Shown: positions 43,117-52,645, counted from the first letter of the stretch. The stretch is DNA of 64,000 bases from an uncultured Duncaniella sp. (GCA_910578515.1 CAJTQR010000005.1:253939-317938); one strand, 5' to 3'. Numbers and translations are program-made. The notes: generated by a model not told the origin, from the sequence alone.

Positions 43117-44271
43117 TCAGAGTTGCCCTTTCAAAATTTCAAAGATTTCATCACGGGTAAACTTCTTGCAGCAACCGGGGGTAAGCACACAGGTATCGGC
43201 TGAATCGCGTAACACCTTTTCATCAGTGATACCCATCTGACTCCAACGTGTAGGCATACCAATTTCCTGAATAAAATCTTCAAGAAGATCGATACCTGTA
43301 TTTGACGCACGCAAATCGTCATTGTCGTGGACGCCCCATACCTCACGAGCCATTCGTGCCAGTTTCGGTGCGCCTTCCAGCAGATAGTGACGGTAGAGTG
43401 CGGGGTGTATCACTGCAAGACCCTGACCGTGGTTGCAGTCGGTGTAAGCACCAACGGCGTGTTCAATCATGTGGCATTGGAAGTCGGTCTTCTTACCGAG
43501 TTTCAACATTCCGTTTTCCGCCATTGCGGAGTTCCACATCAACTCGCCACGGGCAAAGTCATCATCAGGATTTGCTATAATGGCACGGATATTTTTAATC
43601 ACATTACGCATTATCGCCTCGTTGATTTCATCTGAAACATTGGTGGCTAACGGCTGCCCCATATAGGTTTCCATACAATGGCTCAGAGTGTCGAAAGCCC
43701 CGCTTATCACCTGTTTCATCGGGAGAGTGAGAGTCAGGTCACTGTCAAGAACTGCAAAACGGTGGAAGGCTCCGAAAAGAGCTTGCTTGAGTTTCTTTTC
43801 CTCGTGGGTTATCACAGCTCCGTTGTTTTGTTCCGCACCGGTGCCGGATGCTGTAACGACAGCGCCGCATGGAACAAACTCGGTAGGTAAACGGTGTTCA
43901 TTATAGAACATACCCCAGACATCTTCGTCAGTCTTTGCCTGAGCAGAGATAATCTTGCAGCAGTCAATTACCGAACCGCCACCAACAGCGAGAATAAAAT
44001 CAACGCCTTCCTTACGGACAAGTTCTGCACCTTCCTGAACTTTGGCGTAAGTCGGGTTTGGCATAATGCCACCGAAATCAACAACGGTTTTGCCTGCATT
44101 TTCAAGCCAACCGCGAATTTTGTCATACAGTCCGGTACGTTTCAGTGAGCCGCCACCATAGGCAAGCATGACAACACTGCCCATATCAGGCATTTCTTTT
44201 TTCAGTGCTTCTTCGGCACAGCCTTTCCCAAAATATTGCTTTACGGGATATTGATATGTGAATTTTTCCAT
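43117..44271 (-). CDS. Iron-containing alcohol dehydrogenase (YqhD-like)
   Basis: The 384-residue enzyme has the NAD(P)-binding AYGGGSLKRTGLYD and AVGGGSVIDCCK motifs. The metal site is complete: FDTLSHCMETYMG gives Asp and His, and CHMIEHAVGAYTDCNHGQGLAVIH gives the other two His. The pattern fits YqhD/BDH-type NADPH-dependent butanol and aldehyde reductases, which scavenge reactive aldehydes. It lies between the AKR gene and a transporter gene on the same strand. Compare the degenerate paralogue at 45254-46465. Confidence 0.94.
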   Translation of the reverse strand: MEKFTYQYPVKQYFGKGCAEEALKKEMPDMGSVVMLAYGGGSLKRTGLYDKIRGWLENAGKTVVDFGGIMPNPTYAKVQEGAELVRKEGVDFILAVGGGSVIDCCKIISAQAKTDEDVWGMFYNEHRLPTEFVPCGAVVTASGTGAEQNNGAVITHEEKKLKQALFGAFHRFAVLDSDLTLTLPMKQVISGAFDTLSHCMETYMGQPLATNVSDEINEAIMRNVIKNIRAIIANPDDDFARGELMWNSAMAENGMLKLGKKTDFQCHMIEHAVGAYTDCNHGQGLAVIHPALYRHYLLEGAPKLARMAREVWGVHDNDDLRASNTGIDLLEDFIQEIGMPTRWSQMGITDEKVLRDSADTCVLTPGCCKKFTRDEIFEILKGQL

Positions 44272-44281
44272 TTAATATGAT

Positions 44282-45244
44282 TTATTTTTTTGATTGTTTC
44301 TTGTTATAATGCCACAGTTGCCAACTGTTTATGATGTTTTGCCACAAGATATAACTACTCGGAGCAATAGATGTGACTGGCAAAAGATAGGTGTATGAAA
44401 TCCATATTGCGAATACTGTGTTCTTCTGCCCAAGTCCCTGACCGCCGCTTATTCGGTCTTTATAGCAGCCGCCAATGATTTTTCCGGCAGCAAATTGTAT
44501 GCAGCATGTCAGAAGGCCAATTATCGCAAGGGTCCATATTGTTGCATGGCTCGCATCGCTGTTAACCAAAGACCGTAGCGTCTGACCGACAACAACCATC
44601 AGGGCAATCCCCCAGAGATAGAATGCGAGTGATCCGCAATGTTTAAGAATGATTTCCAACAGTTTGGGTAAAAATAAGCGTATGCCCCAAGCGAGAAAAA
44701 AAGGAAAGATGAGCAAAGGAAATACTTGTCGGCTTATAACCATCAACTGCTGAATGAATGTTGCATCGCCGCGACCTTCTATAAGAGGAAAAATAACCGG
44801 TATGGACACCGCCGCAGCCATATTGCTGATGATTGTATATGATGTGAGTGAGGCTTCATTACCTCCCAACTTTCCTGTTATTACTGCCGCTGCGGTTGCT
44901 GTCGGAGCAATAAGACACACCATCGCTCCTTCAGCTCCTATTCTGTAAGGAAATGATGGATAGAAAAATAACACAGCTGCAATCAGCACACATGACAATA
45001 TCTGGAACAGCACAAGAATCAAATGCCATTTCTTTATCTGCATGTGGCGAGGGTTAATTTTACAGAATGTAATGAACAGCATCACAAACACCAATGTCGG
45101 GATAAAGAATCCGACAAAACTTTCAACCGGAGCCTTCAATGGAGCCAATACATTTATGCAATGGAACATCAGAAACACCAATGTCCCCATTGTTATACTT
45201 ATTGGCAGCGTCCAGTTTTTCAATATGGCGATTACGTGCCCCAT
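44282..45244 (-). CDS. BASS-like multi-pass transporter
   Basis: The 320-residue integral membrane protein has about nine or ten hydrophobic helices. Short conserved-looking breaks (APTATAAAVITGKLGGN and GLGQKNTVFAIW) resemble the crossover regions of bile-acid:sodium symporter-type (BASS/COG0385) transporters. The substrate is not predictable. It is packed between two iron-type alcohol dehydrogenase genes (gaps of 10 and 9 nt), so it probably moves a substrate or product of that pathway. Confidence 0.7.
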   Translation of the reverse strand: MGHVIAILKNWTLPISITMGTLVFLMFHCINVLAPLKAPVESFVGFFIPTLVFVMLFITFCKINPRHMQIKKWHLILVLFQILSCVLIAAVLFFYPSFPYRIGAEGAMVCLIAPTATAAAVITGKLGGNEASLTSYTIISNMAAAVSIPVIFPLIEGRGDATFIQQLMVISRQVFPLLIFPFFLAWGIRLFLPKLLEIILKHCGSLAFYLWGIALMVVVGQTLRSLVNSDASHATIWTLAIIGLLTCCIQFAAGKIIGGCYKDRISGGQGLGQKNTVFAIWISYTYLLPVTSIAPSSYILWQNIINSWQLWHYNKKQSKK

Positions 45245-45253
45245 GCTATCTTA

Positions 45254-46465
45254 TTACAGGCAAGCCTTAAACATATCCACAAGTTCATCAACGGACAAAG
45301 CACTGTCGCCCGCAAGTTGCTCTGCCGCATTGCGCAATGTCGCATCATCAGGCACTCTGCCATATTCCGAATAACTTGTCGGCACACCGATATTTTTGAA
45401 ATAGGCTTTAAGCCTGTCACAGCCATAGTTGATAATATTGCTGTCAGATTCAGTGCTATCCGGAAATATCGAGCATATATAGCGTTTGACATCTTCACCA
45501 TGATGTATGGCTATTGTTCTGAGCCATTCCGGAAACAGAACTGTAAATGCCTGTCGGTAATGCAATGGCATACAGAGGCGGATAATCTCAACATCATTAT
45601 AAAGGCTGAAACACCATGATAACTGCTTGCCACAATACAGCAGTTTGCTTGTAGTCATTGCCGAAGCCCACATCTGAGCGGCACGGGCATCGTAATCAGT
45701 CGGATTCGACTGAACGGCTTTTATACTGTCACGCACGGTGTTCATGATGCTTACTCCAAACCTGTCAGTCAGTGGGAATGAGCCGCCAAGAAACGGAACA
45801 CTTGCCTGAATGAATGTCACAGCCCCGGCGTATGCACTTTGCACGGCATCAAGAGTAAACGTAAACTCTGGATTAAGCAGTGAAAAGTCGGCAAAGAAGC
45901 CATATAATGAGCCGTGTTCACCTGTTTCGAGATCGTCAATCTCTGCCGAGGCATCTGCTTCCGAACCACCGGAGGGATATGTCGGAACACTTCCGATGAG
46001 AAGCCGGTCTTCTTTTCCGGTCACCGGTTTCTTAAATGTAAGATAATCCCATATGTCGTCATGCTTTGCTCCGAAAGCTATCATCTTGGCAATGTCCATG
46101 CAGGAACAACCGCCGATTCCTATCACACATTCCACATTATTGCTTCGGCATATCTCTATACCCTTTTTGACAAAGGCGTAATGTGGTCCGATACAATTAG
46201 GTAAGTCGAACCATCTTATTCCATTTGTCTGCAATTCGGAAACAATGGCATCATATGCTCCATTTTGTTTTGCTGAACCACCGCCATACACGAGCAGGAC
46301 ATTTTTCTTACCATTCAGCAATTCAGGCAGATGCGATACGGCATCTTTGCCAAAATATACATTTATAGGTGTCTGGAAATGGAAATTACTGCAAGTGTAA
46401 TTTGCCTTATTGGTCTTGTCCTTATCAAGAACCGCAGTCATTCTGCTTTGAGTATATTCTCCCAT
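45254..46465 (-). CDS. Iron-alcohol-dehydrogenase paralogue lacking metal ligands
   Basis: The 403-residue protein aligns with the YqhD-like enzyme at 43117-44271 in its Rossmann part (VYGGGSAKQNGAYD and IGIGGCSCMDIAKM). The metal-binding half is altered. The DTLSH ligand segment is replaced by AGAVTF, and only one His of the second cluster seems kept (MPLHYRQAFTV). With only about one of four ligands left, it should not bind iron or zinc as the family does. It may be an inactive or repurposed subunit, perhaps pairing with the neighbouring enzyme. The gene is intact and in frame. Confidence 0.85.
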   Translation of the reverse strand: MGEYTQSRMTAVLDKDKTNKANYTCSNFHFQTPINVYFGKDAVSHLPELLNGKKNVLLVYGGGSAKQNGAYDAIVSELQTNGIRWFDLPNCIGPHYAFVKKGIEICRSNNVECVIGIGGCSCMDIAKMIAFGAKHDDIWDYLTFKKPVTGKEDRLLIGSVPTYPSGGSEADASAEIDDLETGEHGSLYGFFADFSLLNPEFTFTLDAVQSAYAGAVTFIQASVPFLGGSFPLTDRFGVSIMNTVRDSIKAVQSNPTDYDARAAQMWASAMTTSKLLYCGKQLSWCFSLYNDVEIIRLCMPLHYRQAFTVLFPEWLRTIAIHHGEDVKRYICSIFPDSTESDSNIINYGCDRLKAYFKNIGVPTSYSEYGRVPDDATLRNAAEQLAGDSALSVDELVDMFKACL

Positions 46466-46473
46466 AGGTGTTA

Positions 46474-47606
46474 TTATTTTAGAGTTGACATATCAATGAC
46501 ATAGCGGAATTTAACCTTGCCATCGCGCACTTTGTCGTATGCCTCAGTTATCTTTTCCGCATCAGCCGGAATAATCTCAACTTCGGGATAGATGTTGTTT
46601 TCTACCGAGTAGTTGATCGCCTCCTGCGTTTCAGGAATACTACCTATACGGGAGCCGAAAAGTCTGCGGTCAGCCATTCCGATGAAAGAACGCATTGAGA
46701 TTGTCGGCATATCCTCGTTTGACGGAATACCGACTATGCACATCTGGCCGTTCCACTTCAGCATCTTCATATACTGAATGGGTCATAATTGGTCGGGATG
46801 GTGCTTATAATAAAATCGAAGGGGTTGTCAAGACCTTTCATTTCATCAGAATTAGTGACATTCACATACCGTTCCGCCCCGAGATTTGCGGCATCTCCTC
46901 GTTTATCCTCAGTTAAATCAAATACTGTAACATCAGCACCGAAGTGTTTTAGATAACGTACTGCCATATAACCAAGACCTCCAAAACCTGCAACTCCTAC
47001 TTTATCGCCGGCTTTAACTCCGGCAAATTTAATCGGCGAATAGGTTGTGATTCCGGCACACAGCAACGGGGCGACTCTTGACAAATCTGCATTTTGCGGA
47101 ATAAGTATCGCGTAGTCCTCAGATATAACATAGTTATTGGAATAACCACCCTGTGTACGTTCATTATTATGATAAGGGTCATGATTGTGGTAAGTTGAAA
47201 CTGTGTGGCTGCAATAATGCTCCTGTCCATTCTTGCAAAAATCACATTCATGGCATGAGTTGATTATACAGCACACACCGGCATAATCTCCGACTTTGAA
47301 TTTTGTGACATTCTTGCCCACTTTGACAACCTTTCCTGCAATCTCGTGTCCCGGAACCATTGGATATTCTTCCTTGCGCCATTCGCCGTGAACATTGTGC
47401 AGGTCGCTGTGACAGATACCGGAATAAAGAATTTCAATCTGTATCTCGTCATCTCCGACAGCATGACGGTTGAACTCGTAAGGCTTGAATACGCCCGTTT
47501 CATCGAAAGCAGCAAAGCCTTTAGTCGGGATTGAATCCTGTGCTTGCAACCCTGTGGCATAAACCAATACCATTGCGATACCTGCCAATATTGTAAATCC
47601 TTTCAT
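46474..47606 (-). pseudogene. Secreted-type zinc alcohol dehydrogenase, frameshifted
   Basis: Two minus-strand frames, 46767-47606 and 46474-46770, together make a full zinc-dependent alcohol dehydrogenase. The first has a signal peptide (MKGFTILAGIAMVLVYATGLQA), unusual for this family, then catalytic and structural zinc motifs (GICHSDLHNVHG, GHEIAGKVVKVG, CHECDFCKNGQEHYC) and GVAGFGGLGYMAV. It ends at IPTNYDPFSI. The second frame resumes with MKMLKWNGQMCIVGIP, overlapping by 4 nt. A one-base slip near 46770 explains the break. It may be a recent pseudogene, a sequencing error, or two coupled chains. Confidence 0.8.
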
Positions 47607-47612
47607 GATTGA

Positions 47613-48326
47613 TTACTCCGATATATTATGGAATTTGTAACGTAACCAGACAATGCCATGAGGCATTTGCGCCACTGAGAGAAGCTCCAGAGCCTGACCC
47701 TCCGCCGGACGTTCTTCCGAGTGTCCGAGGTATTCAAAGATTGACGGTGCGGTGGTCAGCCCGTCTATTCCGGGATAGATCACAAGGCTCAATTCATTGA
47801 TAAGTCCTTGTGCAAGCATAGCTCCGTCAATTATGCCTCCGCCTTGCAGGGATATGGTATTGACATTGAAATAGTGCTTAACAAGAGTGAAAACCTTACG
47901 GAGGTTGTGAACATCATCCACCACAAGATACGACACACCCTTTTCTTCAAGAGCCGCAAGATAGTCTGTTGTGGCATTCTTACCTATAATAGTAAGAATA
48001 TTGTCGCCACGCAGACGGTCAGAGGTGAAAAATATATCGGCATCCGGGTCAATCGTGATAAACAGCCTCGATGAAGTTCTGTTGCCCACAAATACCTTTC
48101 CGCTTTCGCCCAACGGTTCTCCTGTAGGCATAAATTTGTACGGAAAAGCCTCGCGGGTGGTCGCCTTTCCGAACATCCACGCATCAGTGTCAAGGCTCTT
48201 GCCTATTGCAGCGTATTCTTTGAACAGCTCAGACGGATTTGTACCGTCGAATGGAGCGGTCCAGCGTCCGGGCAACAGACGCCCATCGACTGAACTCATT
48301 ATGTGGCATATTACTTTAGGTGTCAT
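47613..48326 (-). CDS. RibD C-terminal/dihydrofolate-reductase-like reductase
   Basis: The start at 48326 (MTPKVICHIMSSVDGRL) gives about 237 residues of the RibD-C/DHFR-like fold. The SSVDGRLLPGRW opening, DAWMFGKATT, and QGGGIIDGAMLAQGLINELSL are family signatures. The enzyme is probably NADPH-dependent, but its substrate is unknown. It starts in the end of the preceding AKR gene on the same strand, so they are co-transcribed. It fits the reductase-rich cluster. Confidence 0.88.
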   Translation of the reverse strand: MTPKVICHIMSSVDGRLLPGRWTAPFDGTNPSELFKEYAAIGKSLDTDAWMFGKATTREAFPYKFMPTGEPLGESGKVFVGNRTSSRLFITIDPDADIFFTSDRLRGDNILTIIGKNATTDYLAALEEKGVSYLVVDDVHNLRKVFTLVKHYFNVNTISLQGGGIIDGAMLAQGLINELSLVIYPGIDGLTTAPSIFEYLGHSEERPAEGQALELLSVAQMPHGIVWLRYKFHNISE

Positions 48327-48328
48327 TA

Positions 48329-49339
48329 TCATGCTTTTTGTGATTCTACAATTTTGGAGCCGCCAAAAACTTCACTCATCGGTATGCTGTCAAGTTGGCG
48401 GTCGATTGCCTCTACTTCCTCAGTTGATAGGATTATATCAGCTGCACCGATGTTTTCTTTCAGTCGGCAAAGGTGGCGTGTGCCGGGGATAGGCACGATA
48501 TATGGTTTCTTACACAGCATCCACGCAAGAGAAATCTGCGACGGAGTTGCGTGTTTTTCATCGGCAAGCCGACGTATAAGTTCAAACAGCATTTCGTTTT
48601 CCTCAAAACTCTCCCGGCTGAACTGAGGCATGGCTGCCCTATAATCATTCTTCGGATTGAATTTTGAGTCGGCGGTATAGAAGTCCGACAACAGACCATT
48701 GGCAAGCGGAGAGAACGCGATAAAGCCTACATTCAATTCCTCAAGCGTCGGGAAAATATCCTCGTGCCATCTTGCCATCATCGAATAGCGGTTCTGTATA
48801 GCCGTTACGGGACATACCGCATGGGCGCGACGGAGATATTCTTCATTAGTTTCCGATATACCCCAATGGAGTATCTTGCCCTCCTGTATCAGTTGCGACA
48901 TAGTATCTGCTACAATTTCCGGCTCAACATCCAGGTCTATGCGGTGTTGCAGATATAGGTCGATATGGTCGGTTTGCAGGCGACGTAGAGAGCCATCAAC
49001 GGCTTTCCTGATGCTATTGGGTGTTGAATCCGGTATCAGAGGATAAGGTCCCGGCTCGTGCGATTTGTCGAATGTAAGACCAAATTTTGTTGTGATTACA
49101 ACCTTATCACGGTAAGGCTTCAATGCTTCTCCAAGTAATTCCTCGTTATCATGAGGATTTGTATCCGTGCCGTAAATTTCAGCGGTATCAAACAATGTGT
49201 AACCCATCTCCACTGCATCTGCAAGGAGTGTTTTCATTGACTTTTTATCAGCGGGTGCGCCGTATGCGTGGCTCATGCCCATACATCCGAGGCCCACCGA
49301 GGATACCGTTAATCCAGAAATTGTACGAAAGTTATTCAT
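48329..49339 (-). CDS. Aldo/keto reductase
   Basis: The 336-residue AKR opens with VSSVGLGCMGMSHAYG and has Asp and Tyr in FDTAEIYG, the Lys in ITTKFGL and the His in DLYLQHRID. IVPIPGTRHLCRLKENI is the NADPH-binding end. The type is that of the AKR13-like reductases that act on aldehydes and quinones. It is similar to the AKR at 61268-62260 (VSSIGLGCMAMSHGYGEP). It overlaps the RibD-like gene downstream by a few bases. Confidence 0.93.
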   Translation of the reverse strand: MNNFRTISGLTVSSVGLGCMGMSHAYGAPADKKSMKTLLADAVEMGYTLFDTAEIYGTDTNPHDNEELLGEALKPYRDKVVITTKFGLTFDKSHEPGPYPLIPDSTPNSIRKAVDGSLRRLQTDHIDLYLQHRIDLDVEPEIVADTMSQLIQEGKILHWGISETNEEYLRRAHAVCPVTAIQNRYSMMARWHEDIFPTLEELNVGFIAFSPLANGLLSDFYTADSKFNPKNDYRAAMPQFSRESFEENEMLFELIRRLADEKHATPSQISLAWMLCKKPYIVPIPGTRHLCRLKENIGAADIILSTEEVEAIDRQLDSIPMSEVFGGSKIVESQKA

Positions 49340-49348
49340 TTGATATAT

Positions 49349-49855
49349 TTATTTAACATTTAGAGATCGGTGTTTGCGCCACGGCTTAAAAACAGAGATT
49401 ACAACAAGAAAAATCAGTGCTATTGCTTGATAGAATGATGCGTCTCGAGCCATTTTTAGTGAGGTAAGTACCTGATTGTTGTTCAATGCAGCATCATAAT
49501 TTTGAAGTATCGTACTATAAGCGTGTTGACAAGCCGGATAAAAGACCAGTGATGCAAGCAGGATCACGATACCACAAACTATCCACTTAACAATAATCCA
49601 TCGTTGCTTAAAAAAGCCCCACGGCGTGAGCAGACCGTAAAAAATTCCTGTGCCAATGCTCAATATCGCCGCAGGAACAGTAAGAAGTCTGTCAATCCAA
49701 ACCATACACTTATAATACATGAAAAGCTCCTGACCTGTATCATAAGAAATCCATGAAAGAACCCACATTGCAATAATGCTTACAGTCCATGTCATGACTA
49801 CAAGCAAATGCAGGATTTTCAAAATCTTAGTGCCGGTAGGATTGAGTTGTAGCAT
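49349..49855 (-). CDS. DUF2269-like integral membrane protein
   Basis: The 168-residue protein has four membrane helices (LLVVMTWTVSIIAMWVLSW, LTVPAAILSIGTGIFYGLL, IVKWIVCGIVILLASLVFY and YQAIALIFLVVISVF). It resembles the DUF2269 group in size and topology; function unknown. The start overlaps the stop of the flavodoxin-hydrolase gene (49855), so they are coupled. An electron-transfer or quinone-related role is possible but not shown. Confidence 0.65.
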   Translation of the reverse strand: MLQLNPTGTKILKILHLLVVMTWTVSIIAMWVLSWISYDTGQELFMYYKCMVWIDRLLTVPAAILSIGTGIFYGLLTPWGFFKQRWIIVKWIVCGIVILLASLVFYPACQHAYSTILQNYDAALNNNQVLTSLKMARDASFYQAIALIFLVVISVFKPWRKHRSLNVK

Positions 49856-51420
49856 TAGTTTGTCTTTAATACCTTACGAGTTGAATTGCCGGATTTTACG
49901 ATGTATATTCCGTTGCTGAGAGTATCAGGAGATACTGCCCGACCTTTTAAGTCATAGTATGTTTCAGGTGTGTTTGCAGCCATATCTGCATTTATTGTAT
50001 TTATAGCCGCAGAGTTACCCTGCATAATCGGAATGAGGAAAGCATCAAAATCATTCCCCCAGATTGAGGCATTGCCTCCGCTGCCATATCCATGTGGGTA
50101 CCCCTCGAGCACCTTGGTTTCAACCCTGACTCCTGCTTCTTTCACTGCATTTGAGTTTTGGGTAAACTGTCCGGCAAAGCCGTCACGTGTGCCCCAGCAA
50201 TAGAAGGCGGGAGGAAGGTTAGCTGCACGGAGTGTTTCAACATTGTTCATTGATACGCTCAATCTTCCATAAAAAGAATATATCATGCCCACAGCACAGG
50301 CTGAAACAGGCACATTGTCAAGTTCATCCGGACGATATGAGCTGTCGAGAGCCGTACCGTTGGTAAGGTCACGCCAGTTCAGCAGAACTTCACCATTCAA
50401 TATACCTCCGGCCGAGAATCCGACAAGTGCGATGTTTTCTGGATTGATACGATAGTCTTCAGCATGAGCTTTTACATATCGTATCGTCCTTTGCAGGTCA
50501 GTTGCGCTGGCCTGAATGGAATAAGGATTGATGCGGTAGTTAACAATAAAGCACTGGTATCCCATCGGTACAAGCATATCGGCTATATCGTAGCCCTCGT
50601 TCTGCATACTGCGGAAGGCAAATGCTCCACCGGGACAAATCATCACGGCACCTTTGGGTTGAACATTCTCAGGCACTGTATATACCAGCATATTGGGTAT
50701 AAAGTCAGGGCCATCGGAATTATTCACATTCTCACGGAACCCGGGAATATTGCCACGTTGCCAAAGTTCCACTGTCCCTTCCATCGGTGCTGTCGCACCT
50801 CCGGGGTTAAGACTGCCATACTGCTGGTTGATAAGGTCAATCCATGTCTGTATGCGGCTTTCATTGATAGACCCGCTTGTCAATCCCAGTCCTTCAAGAT
50901 GTTCGGCATCAGGTGTCATATCCACAATCGCCTGAAGGGTTTCATCACGGTAGGTTGATGCGTATGTTGTAAAGGGAACAACGGTTTTACCCTCAAAATC
51001 GTAGCTTTCCGCAAAAGTATGGAGAATCATGGGAGCGGTATGCCACCACACCGGGCCACCGAGAAAAACAACGTCATATTCATCCCAGTTTGCAACACTG
51101 TTTTTTATGGCTGGACGAGCATTGCTGTCGCGTTCCTCCAATGCTACTTCAGTGCAAGGTGTATATGATGTCGGATATGGATTGACCGGCTCGATTTCAA
51201 ACAGGTCGCCCCCTGTGATTGCCTGTACCTGCTGAGCCATGCGTCTGGTAGTACCGCCCCAAGAGAAATAGGCAATCAAAACTTTTTTCCCTGAAAAATA
51301 ATCAGAGCCTCCTTCTTCGCCCGGTTGTACCGGTTGTGGCTGTTCGGGCATTTCAGGTTCATTTGCGCTGCATGATGTGAAAGTCAACAGCATCAGAAGT
51401 GAAAAAATAAAATGCTTCAT
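49855..51420 (-). CDS. Exported flavodoxin fused to alpha/beta hydrolase
   Basis: The 521-residue lipoprotein (signal ending LTFTSCSAN) carries a flavodoxin domain (VLIAYFSWGGTTRRMAQQV at about 47, then DVVFLGGPVWWHTAPMI). It is followed by an alpha/beta hydrolase (GAVMICPGGAFAFRS, then the nucleophile in ALVGFSAGGILNGEVL, with a late HGYG segment). The C-terminal segment TYYDLKGRAVSPDTLSNGIY resembles a type-IX-secretion sorting tail. Fusion of an exported flavodoxin to an esterase-like hydrolase is unusual, and the parts also occur as separate genes nearby (51674-52420 and 60106-61176). Confidence 0.85.
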   Translation of the reverse strand: MKHFIFSLLMLLTFTSCSANEPEMPEQPQPVQPGEEGGSDYFSGKKVLIAYFSWGGTTRRMAQQVQAITGGDLFEIEPVNPYPTSYTPCTEVALEERDSNARPAIKNSVANWDEYDVVFLGGPVWWHTAPMILHTFAESYDFEGKTVVPFTTYASTYRDETLQAIVDMTPDAEHLEGLGLTSGSINESRIQTWIDLINQQYGSLNPGGATAPMEGTVELWQRGNIPGFRENVNNSDGPDFIPNMLVYTVPENVQPKGAVMICPGGAFAFRSMQNEGYDIADMLVPMGYQCFIVNYRINPYSIQASATDLQRTIRYVKAHAEDYRINPENIALVGFSAGGILNGEVLLNWRDLTNGTALDSSYRPDELDNVPVSACAVGMIYSFYGRLSVSMNNVETLRAANLPPAFYCWGTRDGFAGQFTQNSNAVKEAGVRVETKVLEGYPHGYGSGGNASIWGNDFDAFLIPIMQGNSAAINTINADMAANTPETYYDLKGRAVSPDTLSNGIYIVKSGNSTRKVLKTN

Positions 51421-51482
51421 ACTCGTTGTGGTTTTAGAATTTTACTGATACAACGGCGAAGCCCTCGCGAGTCGGTATAAAG

Positions 51483-51509
51483 CGCATGTCGGTCGCAGAC
51501 CGGTGCGCG
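51483..51509. repeat. REP-like intergenic palindrome, copy 3 (inverted)
   Basis: The reverse complement begins CGCGCACCGG and ends CCGACATGCG, as in copies 1 and 2 (15347-15373 and 20218-20243). It lies in the gap 51421-51673. That gap also holds the terminator at 51625-51658 and shows no gene. Confidence 0.55.
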
Positions 51510-51624
51510 TTGGCTTGCCATTATATCCGACCGCAAAATTACAGACAGACTGCGAAGATGTTATTATTCTTTTTTCGGCTCGTTATTCCAAAATTTCCGA
51601 AAAATATCCGGCTCATTATATGAT

Positions 51625-51658
51625 AAAAAGAAGAACGACATGGGTCCCGTCCTTCTTC
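51625..51658 (-). terminator. Terminator of leftward flavodoxin gene
   Basis: GAAGAACGAC (51630-51639) pairs with GTCCTTCTTC (51649-51658) with one mismatch. On the minus strand the stem is followed by TTTTTATC. It should end transcription of 51674-52420. Confidence 0.7.
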
Positions 51659-51673
51659 CTTCATCTGGTTGGT

Positions 51674-52420
51674 TTATAAAACAATTTTATATGTCTTAGA
51701 GGGGCTTTTCACAATAAATATACCCTTTAGATTTGTCGTGTCTTTTATGATGCGTCCATTCAAATCGTATATCGTTACATCATTGGAATTGAAATCTATC
51801 GACACATCTTCAATCCCGGCATTATTATCGGGATGTGATTCTTCCCACACTGCACTGATACGGTTTACCCATGCCTCTACACCGCTGGTCGAGCCTGTTG
51901 TACCAAGACCTTCAAGGTGCTCGGCTTCAGGTGTCATATCTACGATAGCTTGCAATGTTTCATCACGATATGTTGCTGCATAAGTGCAGAAAGGAACAAC
52001 CGTCTTTCCTCCAAAATCGTAGCTCTCTGCGAAAGTATGGATAATCATAGGAGCGGTGTGCCACCATACCGGACAGCCAATGAAAACAATATCATAGTCT
52101 GCCCAGTTTTCAACGCGGTTCTTGATTTCAGGACGTGCGTTATTGTTTTTTTCTTCAAGTGCCACTTCCGTGCAAGGTGTGTAAGATGTGGGATAAGGCA
52201 CAACAGGCTCAATCTCAAAGATGTCACCTTTTGTCACATTCTCAATTGTTTCTGCCATACGGCGGGTAGTGCCACCCCACGAAAAGTACGCGACAAGAAC
52301 CTTTTTGCCGTTAAACAGAGTTCCATCACTTGCCGATGCCAGCTGGGGCACATCATTCTCGGTCGCGCTACATGACAAGATCGTCAAGAGCATCATGAAT
52401 AAGGCGAAAAACTTTTTCAT
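51674..52420 (-). CDS. Exported flavodoxin lipoprotein with sorting-like tail
   Basis: The 248-residue lipoprotein (signal ending LTILSCSATE) has a flavodoxin fold nearly matching the flavodoxin part of 49855-51420 (VLVAYFSWGGTTRRMAETIE and DIVFIGCPVWWHTAPMI). It ends with TIYDLNGRIIKDTTNLKGIF, a type-IX-secretion-like tail. It is likely a surface or periplasmic FMN protein. A -7 box TAACTTTG (minus strand, 52485-52478) lies about 60 nt upstream. Confidence 0.88.
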   Translation of the reverse strand: MKKFFALFMMLLTILSCSATENDVPQLASASDGTLFNGKKVLVAYFSWGGTTRRMAETIENVTKGDIFEIEPVVPYPTSYTPCTEVALEEKNNNARPEIKNRVENWADYDIVFIGCPVWWHTAPMIIHTFAESYDFGGKTVVPFCTYAATYRDETLQAIVDMTPEAEHLEGLGTTGSTSGVEAWVNRISAVWEESHPDNNAGIEDVSIDFNSNDVTIYDLNGRIIKDTTNLKGIFIVKSPSKTYKIVL

Positions 52421-52645
52421 ATCCGTTGTTAAGTTGTGTTTGAAGTGCGATAATTATGGTTTTTCGAAATCACGCTGCAAAGTTACATCTGCCTTATGTC
52501 TTGGGCATTACACTTTTTGCTGTTGTTCTTGCAAAAATTTCTGAATCAAGGCAAAAACGGAAAAAATGGCAATAGTTGCAGAATTTATTGTTATGCCTTT
52601 ATGTCTGTCTGCTTGTAATTTTGCATTGTAATAAATTTTCTAATC

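Noticed and set aside
45023..45619. Plus-strand frame of 198 codons opposite the transporter and dehydrogenase genes
   Set aside because: It crosses two real genes on the opposite strand and shows a His/Cys-rich, unstructured product typical of antisense shadows.
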